Source: Myxococcales bacterium (GTDB lineage: Bacteria; Myxococcota_A; Bradymonadia; UBA7976; UBA1532). Taken from it: a stretch of 64,000 bases of DNA. Position numbers and translations under genes: made by a program. Position 1 is the first letter of the stretch. Each line of letters starts with the position of its first letter. The notes beneath the pieces were generated by a model that was not told the origin of the DNA, searched no databases, and worked only from the letters and a program-made list of their open reading frames with translations. The stretch covers positions 47,461 to 111,460 of the forward strand of contig JACKDN010000026.1 in assembly GCA_020633465.1 (NCBI GenBank), given 5' to 3'. This document shows positions 16,839 through 26,373 of this stretch, piece by piece.

Positions 16839-17336
16839 ATGCGCATTCGAGAGCTGATGACCCGCAACGTGGTGACGCTCAACGCCCAGGCCGACCTGGA
16901 GCTGGCCGAGGGGCTGATGCAGGTCATGCGCATCCGGCACCTGCCGGTCGTCTCGGGCAACCGCCTGGTCGGCCTCGTCACCCACCGCGACCTGCTGCGG
17001 GCCGCGCTGTCGACCCTCGGCGCCCACAGCCCGGCCGAGCACGCGGCGCACAAGGCCACCATCACCGTCGCCCAGGTGATGCGCGACGACGTCGCCACGG
17101 TCGAGCCGGACACCGACGTGCGCGACGCCATCGCGCAGATGCGGAAGCACAAGTACGGCTGCCTGCCGGTGGTCGACGGCGACGGCGATCTGGTGGGCAT
17201 CGTCACCGAGGCCGACTTCCTGCACCTGATGCAGGCGCTGCTCGAGCGCGTCGAGAACTTCGACCTCGCCTCGCTGCGCACGCTGGCCAGCGAGCTGCGC
17301 GCCGAGGCGATCGGCGAGCAGGACGCGCTCGACTGA
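16839..17336 (+). CDS. CBS domain pair protein
   Basis: This 165-residue protein consists of two CBS motifs, the first with MTRNVVTLNAQADLELAEGLM and IRHLPVVSGNRLVGLVTHRDLLRA, the second with MRDDVATVEPDTDVRDAIAQM and KYGCLPVVDGDGDLVGIVTEADFL. CBS pairs bind adenosine nucleotides or SAM and act as energy sensors. There is no attached catalytic domain, so it would act through a partner. It lies 74 bases downstream of ccoI; stand-alone CBS proteins often accompany oxidase or usp genes, which would fit an energy-status sensor for this operon. The ATG is chosen because it begins exactly at the conserved start of the first motif. Confidence 0.9.
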   Translation: MRIRELMTRNVVTLNAQADLELAEGLMQVMRIRHLPVVSGNRLVGLVTHRDLLRAALSTLGAHSPAEHAAHKATITVAQVMRDDVATVEPDTDVRDAIAQMRKHKYGCLPVVDGDGDLVGIVTEADFLHLMQALLERVENFDLASLRTLASELRAEAIGEQDALD

Positions 17337-17448
17337 TCGCCTCGCGGGCACCCAGCGCCCGACCGCGCCTTCCCGCCCAGGCGATCTGCGGCCCCCGTGG
17401 CAGGGCCATCCCACGACCCCCTTTCGTCGGCGCGCGTTCCGTCGCACC

Positions 17449-18402
17449 ATGGGCGGCATGGCGCACGAAGACGACGACACGCTCGGCTACGACGAGGACG
17501 ACGAGCCGACCGAGGTGGACCTGCGGCCGCCGCTGTTCGCGACCGCCAGCCTGCGGCGCGACGCGCGCGGACGCACCCTCGACGGCCGGCCGCCCGCCCC
17601 CAGCGTCCTCATGTCGCAGGGCAGCGCGGGCGGCACCCCGGCGCGGTGGCAACGCCCGGTGCACACCATCGAGGGGCGGCTCACCGGCGCCGCCTTCACG
17701 CACGTCGGCATGGTGCGCAGCGACAACGAGGACGCCTACCTCGTCTGGCCCGACGCCCACCTGATGGTCATCGCCGACGGCATGGGCGGGCATCAGGCCG
17801 GCGACGTGGCCAGCCGCGTCGCGATCGAGTGCCTGCGCGATCACCTGGTGCGCGGCGGGGTGCCCATGGCCATCGAGGCCGCGCAGGAGCGGGTGGTGGA
17901 CGCGGTGCACGCGGCCCACGGGCAGATCACCACGCTGTCGGGCGCGTCCGAGTCGCTCAAGGGCATGGGCACCACCCTGGTGGTGCTGTGGATCATCGGT
18001 GACGAGGCCCTCGCGGTGCACGTCGGCGACAGCCGCCTGTACCGAGCGCGCGGCGGTCAGCTCGATCAGATCACCGGCGACCACTCCCTCGCGATGGAGC
18101 TGAAGCGGCGCGGCATCCTCGACACGCAGGGCATGCAGGCCTTCCGGCACAAGAACGTGCTGACGCAGGCGCTGGGGGGCAAGGAGGCCCTGAAGCCCGA
18201 CGCCGCGCAGTTCACGGTGCAGCGCGGCGATCGCTTCCTGCTGTGTACCGACGGGCTGTCCGATCTGGTCGACGCCGACCGCATGCGCGCGACGCTGACC
18301 GGGGCCCAGCCGCCCGAAGAGCAGGCGCGCGAGCTGACCGAGGCGGCCCTGGCCGAGGGCGGACGCGACAACATCACGGTCGTGGTGGCCCACATCGACT
18401 GA
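17449..18402 (+). CDS. PP2C-family Ser/Thr protein phosphatase
   Basis: This 317-residue protein has an 80-residue non-conserved N-terminus followed by a complete PP2C (Stp1-type) catalytic domain. The metal-binding motifs are present in order: MVRSDNEDAYLV, VIADGMGGHQAGDVAS, VHVGDSRLYR, LLCTDGLSDLV and GGRDNITVVV. It removes phosphate from Ser/Thr in a Mn- or Mg-dependent reaction and would oppose kinases such as the one at 34029-35624. ATG 17449 has a second in-frame ATG nine bases on (17458). The next gene, a GGDEF-STAND protein, starts 64 bases downstream, so they may share a transcript and a pathway. Confidence 0.93.
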   Translation: MGGMAHEDDDTLGYDEDDEPTEVDLRPPLFATASLRRDARGRTLDGRPPAPSVLMSQGSAGGTPARWQRPVHTIEGRLTGAAFTHVGMVRSDNEDAYLVWPDAHLMVIADGMGGHQAGDVASRVAIECLRDHLVRGGVPMAIEAAQERVVDAVHAAHGQITTLSGASESLKGMGTTLVVLWIIGDEALAVHVGDSRLYRARGGQLDQITGDHSLAMELKRRGILDTQGMQAFRHKNVLTQALGGKEALKPDAAQFTVQRGDRFLLCTDGLSDLVDADRMRATLTGAQPPEEQARELTEAALAEGGRDNITVVVAHID

Positions 18403-18466
18403 TCCTGCCGCCGGAAACGGCGGTCGTCGGTCAAGCGACGCGCTCGGGGTTCCGTAGGAGGAAGGC

Positions 18467-21400
18467 ATGGTGCCTTCCGCCGACCGCGCCGTCGTCGTCG
18501 ACCCCCTCACCGGGGTGCCCACCCGGGCCCGCCTGGCGGCGGCCATCGCGGGGCTGAAGGCGGCCGAGACCCCCTTCGCCCTCATGGTGATCGACGTCGA
18601 TCACTTCAAGAGCGTGAACGACGCCTTCGGCCACGCGCGCGGCGACGCCGTGCTGGTGGAGGTGGTGGGGCGCCTGCGCAGCGCCCTGCGCGACGGCGAC
18701 GATCTGTTCCGCTACGGCGGCGACGAGTTCGTGCTGCTGGTGCGCGAGGCGGGCCCCGAGCGCGCCGAGGCGGTCGGCCGCCGGCTGCTGGACGCGGTGC
18801 GGGGCCGCGCCTTCGAGGGCGCCCCGCCCCTGACCGTCACCCTCAGCATCGGCGCCGCCTGCTTCCCCGGCGACGCCGTGGACGACGCGGCGCTCTTCGA
18901 GCGGGCCGATCAGCGCCTGCTCGCGTCGAAGCGCCGCGGCCGCGACGTGCTGACGGCCGAGGACACCCCCGCGCCCCCCGACGGCCACGCCGACGGTCCG
19001 GCCCGGCTGATCGCGCGGGACGGTGCCCTCGAGCGCGCCCGCGCGGCCGTGTTGACGCCGGGCGACGGCGTCGCCGCGCTGCGCGTGGTGGGACCGCGCG
19101 GCGCCGGCTTCAGCGCCTTCCTCGACGCCGTCGGCCGGATCGCGCGGGCCGCGGGCCGCTCGACGCTGCACCTGCGCCCGGCGCCGGGCACCCGCTTCCG
19201 CGCGCTGGGCGCCCTCGACGGCGCGCGGCTGTCCGGCGAGCGGGGCGAGATCACCGCAGAGGTCACCGCCGCGCGCCTGCGCGCCTGGGCCGAGGCGTCG
19301 CGCGCGCCCCGGGTGGTGCTGATCGACGACGTCGCCGCGGTCGACGAGGCCACGCGCGCGCTGCTGGCCGAGCACCTGGCCGACGCGCGCGATCCGGTGA
19401 CGCTGGTGGTGGCCGCGCCGGACGGGGACGGCGCCCTGCTGCCCGCTGGCACCCGACCGGTCGAGGTGGCGCTGGCGCCCTTCGACCCCGAGTCGGTGCG
19501 CCAGTGGGCGCGCGGCGCGCTGCGCTGGGAGGCGCCCGCGGCCTTCATCGACTGGCTGTGGCGCCACACGGGGGGCCTGCCCGCGCGCCTGGAGCGGTTG
19601 GTGGGGCGCCTGCGCAACGAGGGCGTGCTGGCGTGGGGCGGCGGCGGCTGGGTCCTGCGCGGGGCGTGGCGGTCGGCGCCCGCGGCGAGCTGGGCGCGCC
19701 CGCCGGCGGGGCTCGACGTGGCCGGCCCCGACGGCCTGCTGGTGGGCCGCTGCAAGATGGTGCGCCGCATCGCGAAGGCCCTGCGCGAGGGCGAGACCGT
19801 GTCGCTCGTGGGGGGCGGCGGCGTGGGCAAGTCGCGGCTGGCGCAGCAGGTGGCCCTCGAGGTGGGCCCCGGCCTGCGCGAGGGCGCGCGGGTGGTGGTG
19901 CTCGGCGCCGACGGCGCGCACACCTGCACCGCCGACGCGCTGGCGCAGGCGCTGCACCTCGAGGCCCCCGACGAGCCGTGGGCGGCGGTCGTCGACCACC
20001 TGGTCGGCTGGGCGGGCCTGCTGGTGGTCGACGGCGCGGACGCCGCGCCCGATCTGCGCCGCATCGTCGACGCGGTGCGCGCCCGGCGCGGCGCCGCGCG
20101 CCTGCTGCTGACCAGCCGCGCCCCGCTGCACCTGGCCGGCGAGATCGCCCTCACGCTCGGCGGCCTCGACTGCGAGGCGGGCGCCGTCGCTCTGTTCCGC
20201 GCGCGCGCCCGGCGAGCCGGGTGCGCCCTCGACGACGGCCCGGCGGTGGACGACGCCATCGCCGCCATCTGTCGGCTGGTGGGCGGCCTGCCCCTGGCGC
20301 TCGAGCTGGCCGCCGCGTGGACCCCGCTGGTGAGCCTCGAGGCGCTGGCGGCCGCCATCCGCGAGAACCTCGGCTTCCTCGAGCAGGCGCCCGGGCACAC
20401 CGGGGGGCTGCGCTCGGTGCTCGACTGGTTCTGGAGCCAGCTGGGCGAGGCCGAGCGCCGGGCGGTGTACGCGCTGGCGGTCTTCCGCGGCCCCTTCACG
20501 GCCGAGGACGCGCGCGCCGTCGCCGAGGCCTCGCCCTTCCTGCTGCTGGGGCTGCTGGACCGCGCGGTGATCGCTCGCCGCCCCGACGGCCGCTACGAGA
20601 TGCAGGATCTGCTGGCCCAGGACGCGCGCGCGCGCCTGCAGGCCGACGCCGCGCTGGGCGACGCGGTGGCGCGCCGCCACGCGGGCCGCGTCGACGCCGG
20701 ACTCGAGGCGCTCGCGCCCGCGCTGCTGCGCAGCCCGGGCGCCGCCTTCGGCGCCATCGAGGCCGATCTGGACAACCTGCTGGCCGCGTGGCGCTGGCTG
20801 GTCGCGACGGGCGATCCCGACGACGTGCTGCGCCGATGGCTGGCGCCGCTCGAGAGCTACCTCGAGGGGCGGCAGCGGCTGCGCCTGGGCCTCGAGCTGT
20901 TCGAGTCGGCCGAGCGCGCCTTCCACGCGGTGGATCGGCCCGCGCTCCGGGCCGCGCTGGCGGCGGCCCGGTGTCGCATGTTGTTCCGGCAGGGGCGGCT
21001 GGGCGAGGCCGAGGTGGCGGCGCGCGAGGGGGTCGCCCGGCTGCCGCCCGACGCGCCGGCCGCCCTCGTGGGGCAGCTGCACAACCGGCTGGGGGCGGTG
21101 CTGCAGGTCCGGGGCGATCGTCCGGGGGCCCGCGGGCACTTCGAGCGCGCGCTGGAGGCGTTGGGCGGCCAGGAGGACGATCCGTCGCTGCCCAGCGTGC
21201 TGGGCAACCTCGGGCGGCTGGCGCAGGAGGAGGGCGATCTCGAGACGGCGGTGCGCTGCCTCGAGGCCTGCGTCGACCGCGCGCGGGCGCAGGGCGATCG
21301 GCGCTCGGTGGCGGCCTCGCTCAACAGCCTGGGGGTGATCGCCTACGACGCGGGGCAGCTGGACCGCGCGAGCGCGCTGTTCCACGAGAGCCTCGAGCAG

Positions 21401-21886
21401 TGCCGCGCGATCGGCTTCCCGGTGCTCGAGGTGTACGTCCTGGCCGGGCTGGCCGAGGTGGCGCAGGCGGACGGCGATCACGAGCTGGCGCTCGCGCGCG
21501 CCGAGCGAGCCGGCCGCCTGGCCGCCGAGGGGGGCAACCTGCTGATGCAGGTGCACGCGGACACCCTGCGGGGCCGCAGCCTGGGCAAGCTGGGGCGGGA
21601 CGACGACGCCGAGGCCAGCCTGCGCGCGGCGCTGCAGCGCGCCCTGGCGTTGGGCAGCCCGCCGCCGGTGCTGCGCGCGCTGGGCGTGATGGCCGAGCGC
21701 GCCGCCGCGCGGGGTCAGGCCGAGCGGGCGCGCGCCCTGGCGGGCATCGTCTGGGCACACCCCGCCACCGACCGCCCCCTGCGGGCGGCGGTCGAGCCGA
21801 TCGTCGAGCAGCTCGGGGGCATCGAGCCCATGCCCGACGCCCCCGCGCGGCTGGACGCGGCCGCCCGCGCCGCGCTGTCCGGCTGA
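18467..21886 (+). CDS. GGDEF diguanylate cyclase fused to pseudo-AAA, STAND ATPase and TPR domains
   Basis: This 1139-residue protein has a rare layout. Residues 1-165 are a GGDEF domain with intact GGDEF at 84-88 and an intact I-site RxxD at 75-78, so it should make c-di-GMP and be product-inhibited. Residues about 180-420 resemble an AAA ATPase whose P-loop is broken (VGPRGAGFS, Phe215 where Lys is expected), though an acidic 'LIDDV' strand remains at 285-289. Residues about 430-780 are a second, intact STAND/NB-ARC-like ATPase with Walker A GGGGVGKS (Lys455), a VVDGAD strand and the LLTSR sensor block. From about 800 to the end are helical TPR repeats (VLGNLGRLAQEEGDLETAV and similar). STAND proteins oligomerise after ligand release, so regulated assembly could switch the cyclase on; this is inference. 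GTAGGAGGAAGGC precedes the ATG. Confidence 0.88.
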   Translation: MVPSADRAVVVDPLTGVPTRARLAAAIAGLKAAETPFALMVIDVDHFKSVNDAFGHARGDAVLVEVVGRLRSALRDGDDLFRYGGDEFVLLVREAGPERAEAVGRRLLDAVRGRAFEGAPPLTVTLSIGAACFPGDAVDDAALFERADQRLLASKRRGRDVLTAEDTPAPPDGHADGPARLIARDGALERARAAVLTPGDGVAALRVVGPRGAGFSAFLDAVGRIARAAGRSTLHLRPAPGTRFRALGALDGARLSGERGEITAEVTAARLRAWAEASRAPRVVLIDDVAAVDEATRALLAEHLADARDPVTLVVAAPDGDGALLPAGTRPVEVALAPFDPESVRQWARGALRWEAPAAFIDWLWRHTGGLPARLERLVGRLRNEGVLAWGGGGWVLRGAWRSAPAASWARPPAGLDVAGPDGLLVGRCKMVRRIAKALREGETVSLVGGGGVGKSRLAQQVALEVGPGLREGARVVVLGADGAHTCTADALAQALHLEAPDEPWAAVVDHLVGWAGLLVVDGADAAPDLRRIVDAVRARRGAARLLLTSRAPLHLAGEIALTLGGLDCEAGAVALFRARARRAGCALDDGPAVDDAIAAICRLVGGLPLALELAAAWTPLVSLEALAAAIRENLGFLEQAPGHTGGLRSVLDWFWSQLGEAERRAVYALAVFRGPFTAEDARAVAEASPFLLLGLLDRAVIARRPDGRYEMQDLLAQDARARLQADAALGDAVARRHAGRVDAGLEALAPALLRSPGAAFGAIEADLDNLLAAWRWLVATGDPDDVLRRWLAPLESYLEGRQRLRLGLELFESAERAFHAVDRPALRAALAAARCRMLFRQGRLGEAEVAAREGVARLPPDAPAALVGQLHNRLGAVLQVRGDRPGARGHFERALEALGGQEDDPSLPSVLGNLGRLAQEEGDLETAVRCLEACVDRARAQGDRRSVAASLNSLGVIAYDAGQLDRASALFHESLEQCRAIGFPVLEVYVLAGLAEVAQADGDHELALARAERAGRLAAEGGNLLMQVHADTLRGRSLGKLGRDDDAEASLRAALQRALALGSPPPVLRALGVMAERAAARGQAERARALAGIVWAHPATDRPLRAAVEPIVEQLGGIEPMPDAPARLDAAARAALSG

Positions 21887-21892
21887 TGCGGG

Positions 21893-22762
21893 TCAGTCGC
21901 CCTCGGGCGCCTTCACCGGCACGGTCAGATAGCGCAGCCCCGACTCGGGGTGCGGCGCGGGCAGGTGGCCCGCGCGCACGTTCACCTGCACGCTGGGGTA
22001 CAGCAGGCGCGGCGCCGCGAGCGTGGCGTCGCGGGCCTGCCGGGCGGCGACGAAGGCGGCCCGGTCGAGGTCGGCGGGCAGCTGCACGTTGCTCTTCTTC
22101 GAGGCCCCGATGGTGGTCTCCCAACGCACCGGGCGGCCATCGGGCTGGTAATCGTGACCCACGAAGACGCGCGTGTCGTCGGGCAGCGCGTACAGCTTCA
22201 TGATCGAGGCGTACAGGTCGTCCGCGCTGCCCGCGGGGAAGTCGCAGCGGCCGGTGCCCTGGTCGGGCATGAACAGGGCGTCGCCGGTGAACACGGCGTC
22301 GTCGAAGCGGTAGGTGGCGCAGGCCGGCGTGTGGCCGGGGGTGAAGATCGTCTCGAAGCGCAGCGCGCCGGCCTCGACCACCTCGCCGTCGCGGAGCAGG
22401 CGGTCGAACTGGCTGCCGTCGGTGGCGAAGTCGGCGCCGAGCTGGAAGACGCCCTTGAACACGGTCTGCACGTCGGTGATGCGGGCGCCGATCGCGACCT
22501 TGGTGTCGGGGAAGTGGTGCTTGAAGTACTGCGAGCCGGACAGGTGGTCGGCGTGGGCGTGGGTCTCGAGCACGTAGTGGACGCGCAGCTCCTTGCCCTT
22601 CACGAAGTCGATGACCGGGCGCAGCGTGCTCGTCGAGGTCTTCGAGCCGATCGGATCGTAGGCCAGCACCGGGTCGATGAGGACGGCGTCGCGGGTGGCG
22701 GCGTCGTAGACGACGTAGGTGAGGGTGAAAGTGTCGGCGTCGTAGAAGGTCTCGATCTGCAT
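21893..22762 (-). CDS. MBL-fold hydrolase, persulfide dioxygenase / Blh-like
   Basis: This 289-residue metallo-beta-lactamase-fold protein has the metal motif His68-x-His70-x-Asp72-His73 (ETHAHADHLSG), then TPGHTPACATY and VFTGDALFMPDQGTGRCDFPAGS, the last block being characteristic of the ETHE1 / persulfide dioxygenase and Blh (BigR-regulated) group, which oxidise glutathione persulfide to sulfite with an iron centre. The Asp in the GDALF block and His in VFVGHDY complete the site. Start ATG 22762 follows GGAGAG at five bases; a GTG six bases upstream is possible. No rhodanese or BigR regulator is adjacent, so the substrate is inferred only from family. The stop is 6 bases from the convergent GGDEF-STAND gene. 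Confidence 0.85.
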   Translation of the reverse strand: MQIETFYDADTFTLTYVVYDAATRDAVLIDPVLAYDPIGSKTSTSTLRPVIDFVKGKELRVHYVLETHAHADHLSGSQYFKHHFPDTKVAIGARITDVQTVFKGVFQLGADFATDGSQFDRLLRDGEVVEAGALRFETIFTPGHTPACATYRFDDAVFTGDALFMPDQGTGRCDFPAGSADDLYASIMKLYALPDDTRVFVGHDYQPDGRPVRWETTIGASKKSNVQLPADLDRAAFVAARQARDATLAAPRLLYPSVQVNVRAGHLPAPHPESGLRYLTVPVKAPEGD

Positions 22763-22952
22763 GGGCACTCTCCGTGGGGGTGGGGGAGGCGGCGGGCGCC
22801 GCTCGGTGGGGTAGTGCCGCGGGGTCGGGGAAGTGTGTCACCGGTCGGCCGGCCGGGCCGAGACGGCGCGCCGCCGGATAACACGGCGCGCGGCTTGCCG
22901 GATCGGCGGCGACCCACTAGTCTTCCACCCTGACCCGACGGGAGGAGTGCGC

Positions 22953-23828
22953 GTGTCGAACGTCTCGGTGACCACCGGTGGTCGGAACCGCACGGGCGGG
23001 CTGCGCACCGGGAAGAACGAGACGCGACTCGCCACGTCGACCGCCGGCGAGCAGGGGGTCACCGACAGCGCCGACGAGCGCGGGGCGCTGCGCACGCTGC
23101 CCCGTGAGGGCGACATCGATCGGGTGCAGGTGCGGGCGGGCGGCGCCGAGCGGGTCGACCGCCGGTCCACCTCGAATCGCCTGCGCCTGGCCAGCGAGCA
23201 CCTGGGCCTGGCGCAGTCGGCCGAGCACACGCTGACGCAGGGCGCGCGGGCGCTGGCCCGCATCGACGCCCTGGCCGCCGAGGCCATCGCCGGGCACATC
23301 AGCCGCGATCGGGTGGACGAGGTGCGGGCCCTGGCGCTCGGCCTGCGCGACGCCGATCGCAGCGACGCGCTGCGGCGGGCCCGCCTGCTGATCGAGGATC
23401 GCCGCGGCCGCCCCGCCAACGTGCTGCCCATCGACGACGCCAACCTGTCGCCCGAGGCCCGCGAGAAGCTCGAGCAGCGGCGCCTGGAGGCCCTGCCCCC
23501 GATCATCGAGCTGCGCGTGGCCGACGTCACCGACGCCACGGTCGCTTCGACGACGCGGCAGTCGCTCGGCGACGCCGTCGTGCGGACGGCCGAGCTGCTG
23601 ACGGCGGTGCGCAAGCTGGGCGCCGAAGCCGCCGAGGCCAGCGCCGAGCTGACGACCGAGTTCTCGGCGGCCCGCCCGCCCCCGCGCCACCGGCGCGCGC
23701 TGCGCGGGCGCAACGCCGCGTCGCACTCGGCCCGACAGCTGGCGCGCATCACCGCGTCGCATCCGAAGCTGGCGCTGGCCAGCCAGCCCTTCGTCTCGGT
23801 CGAGTCGGCCCTGCGCGTCCTCGAGTAG
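22953..23828 (+). CDS. Unknown helical protein
   Basis: This 291-residue protein starts at GTG 22953 behind a GGAGG site. I do not recognise a family. The first 60 residues are polar and low in hydrophobics; from about residue 70 onward it is strongly alpha-helical with heptad-like stretches (SNRLRLASEHLGLAQSAEH, RIDALAAEAIAGHI, LRDADRSDALRRARLL, VVRTAELLTAVRKL). The 'TSNRLRLASEHLGLAQSAE' section faintly recalls the helical N-terminus of flagellins, with which it shares spacing but no diagnostic residues. There is no signal peptide or membrane segment. It is divergent from the metallo-hydrolase and ends 7 bases from the convergent BNR-repeat gene. Confidence 0.6.
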   Translation: MSNVSVTTGGRNRTGGLRTGKNETRLATSTAGEQGVTDSADERGALRTLPREGDIDRVQVRAGGAERVDRRSTSNRLRLASEHLGLAQSAEHTLTQGARALARIDALAAEAIAGHISRDRVDEVRALALGLRDADRSDALRRARLLIEDRRGRPANVLPIDDANLSPEAREKLEQRRLEALPPIIELRVADVTDATVASTTRQSLGDAVVRTAELLTAVRKLGAEAAEASAELTTEFSAARPPPRHRRALRGRNAASHSARQLARITASHPKLALASQPFVSVESALRVLE

Positions 23829-23835
23829 CGCGCCG

Positions 23836-25460
23836 TCAGCCGCGCCGGCGCCGCGCGACGAGCCCCGTGAGCAGCAGCAGCAGACCGCCGAGGCCGGCGG
23901 GCGCGCGTCCGGGCGCCGCGCCGCAGCCGTCGTCCTGGGCGGTGGACGTCGGCGGGGCGGGGGCGCGCGCGTCGAACCCCAAGTCGTAGGCGACGAACGC
24001 GTCGATCCGGCGGCCGCCCGGCGGCCGGGCGTCGCGGATCGGGCCGGCGTCCCTGCCCGGGGCGGCGTCGAGCACGGCGGCGGCGTCCGGGGTCGCGTCG
24101 TCGGCGGCGCGCGCGTCGGGCCGGGCGTCGGTGCCCCCGCCCGCGTCGGCACCCGCGTCGGCCGACGACGCGTCGACGCGCCCGCGTCGGGCGGCGCGCC
24201 GTCGCTGGGGACCGCCGCGTCGACGGGCGCGGCGTCCACCGCGACGGCGGCGTCCGCGGGCGGCGCGCCGGCGTCCGGCAGCGGACCCACGGGGGGCAGC
24301 GGGGGCAGCGGGTCGTCGCAGAAGGCCGCCGCGCCCTCGGCCTGCCCGGGGCACGCCCCGCCCGGCGGCTGGCCGGGGCACAGGTGATCGCAGCAGCCCT
24401 CGCCCCTCGACGCGCCGGGGCAGGACCAGCGCTCGACGTCCTCGTAGCGCTCGAAGACCCCGCGCCAGGTACGCCCGAAGTCGTCGCTGCGCCCCAGCAC
24501 CCACGGGCCACCGAAGAACACCTGCGTGCAGCCCCACAGCCGGTCGCTGTCGGGCTGGCGGGTCAGACAGCCGAGGCGCTCGATCGGCGTGGGCTCGGCC
24601 GCCCACGTGCGGCCCCCGTCGGCGCTGCGTCGCAGGCCCTCGAAGGGCGCCAGCAGCAGCGCGCGGCGCCCCGCCTGGTCCATCACGAAGGTCAGCGGGA
24701 AGTCGGGCACCGCCGTCACCCGCGCCCAGCGCGCGCCCGCGTCCTCGCTGCGCAGCACCAGCGTCTCGGGGAACTGCTCGACCGACGCGAACAGCACCTG
24801 GCCGTCGGCCGGCGAGCCGCCCAACAGCGTGAAGTCGGCGGGGCTGCGGGCCTCGGCGGGCAGGGCGAGGGGCGTCCAGGTGCGACCGCCGTCGGCGCTG
24901 GTCAGCGCCCCGACGTCGGCCACCGCCCAGAGGCGCTCGGGATCCGCCGGCGAGCGCAGCAGCTGCCGGAAGCGGCCGCGCGCCCCCTCGCCGGCCGCCT
25001 GCCAGCTCCAGCCGCCGTCGGTCGTGCGGAACAGGTCGTTCTCCAGGTCGAAGGCGTCGGTGGCCACCACGGCCTCGTGCGGGCGCGTCGGGTGCACGCT
25101 GACCGCCCGCACCGACTGGCCGGTGAGCGGCGGCGGCGCCGGGTGGTAGCCGCAGCCGTTGTCGAAGGTGAAGAAGGTGCCCTCTTCGGTCGACAGCAGC
25201 CAGCGCTCGCCCGCGGCGCCCAGGACGCCGATGCTGCGGATGCCCGCGCCGGGCGCGACGGCGTCCTCGCACAGCCACTCGACCACGCCGTCCGAGCGCC
25301 GCGCGTACAGGCCCTGGTTGTCGGTCAGCGCCCACACCGCGCCGGGCAGCTGGGCGGGGAACTCGATGCGCAGCACCTGCGGCTGGCCGCCGTGGGCCGC
25401 CGCCGTGCCGGGGCCGAGCGCGCCCGCCAGCAGGATCGTCCACATCACCGCGCGCCGCAC
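23836..25460 (-). pseudogene. BNR/sortilin-like repeat surface protein with MYXO-CTERM tail, frameshifted
   Basis: The product starts at GTG 25460 behind GGAGGG at five bases, giving a signal peptide (VRRAVMWTILLAGALGPG). About 330 residues of BNR-type propeller follow, with recurring SxDGGxxW units (LFRTTDGGWSWQ, TSADGGRTWTPL, RRSADGGRTWAA, GRSDDFGRTWRG). After a Cys cluster (CPGASRGEGCCDHLCPG) an Asp/Ala-rich linker runs into a frame change at about 24160-24190. The shifted frame carries on the same Asp/Ala pattern (VDASSADAGADAGG) and closes with a MYXO-CTERM-type tail: DGCGAAPG, a hydrophobic helix and RRRRG. A missing base in the linker explains both halves, so this is one gene, intact apart from a single indel. 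The tail implies anchoring at the cell surface. Confidence 0.8.
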
Positions 25461-25620
25461 CGTCACCCTCCGAGCCGTCGACGACGCCCGCAGCATGCGC
25501 GCCCGCCCCGGGCTTTCGCCAGTCTGCATCCTCGGCGCCCCCTCGTGCATCCACTGTTCGCTTTTGTGGAGAGTTTGTTCACGTGTCGCGGTCGCCGCGC
25601 ACCGACACCACGAGGTCACG

Positions 25621-26262
<642 letters not shown>

Positions 26263-26373
26263 TCCGGCGCCCGCCTCGCCCGCGTGCGTGAAAGCTGGAC
26301 GCCGGGGCGCCGGCCCCGCACACTGGGGCGAGCCGCCGCACCGGGCGGGGCGGGAGCCGACGGGAAGAGGCCA

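Noticed and set aside
22953..23828. Flagellin-like protein
   Set aside because: The TSNRLRLASEHLGLAQSAE section is faintly similar to flagellin N-termini, but the conserved flagellin Asn/Arg pattern and the C-terminal helical domain are missing.
25461..25620. Possible FMN riboswitch upstream of ribA
   Set aside because: I looked for the conserved FMN-element blocks (such as AGGGGCGG and the GCATCAGGCC-like stretches) and did not find them in the 160-base divergent region.
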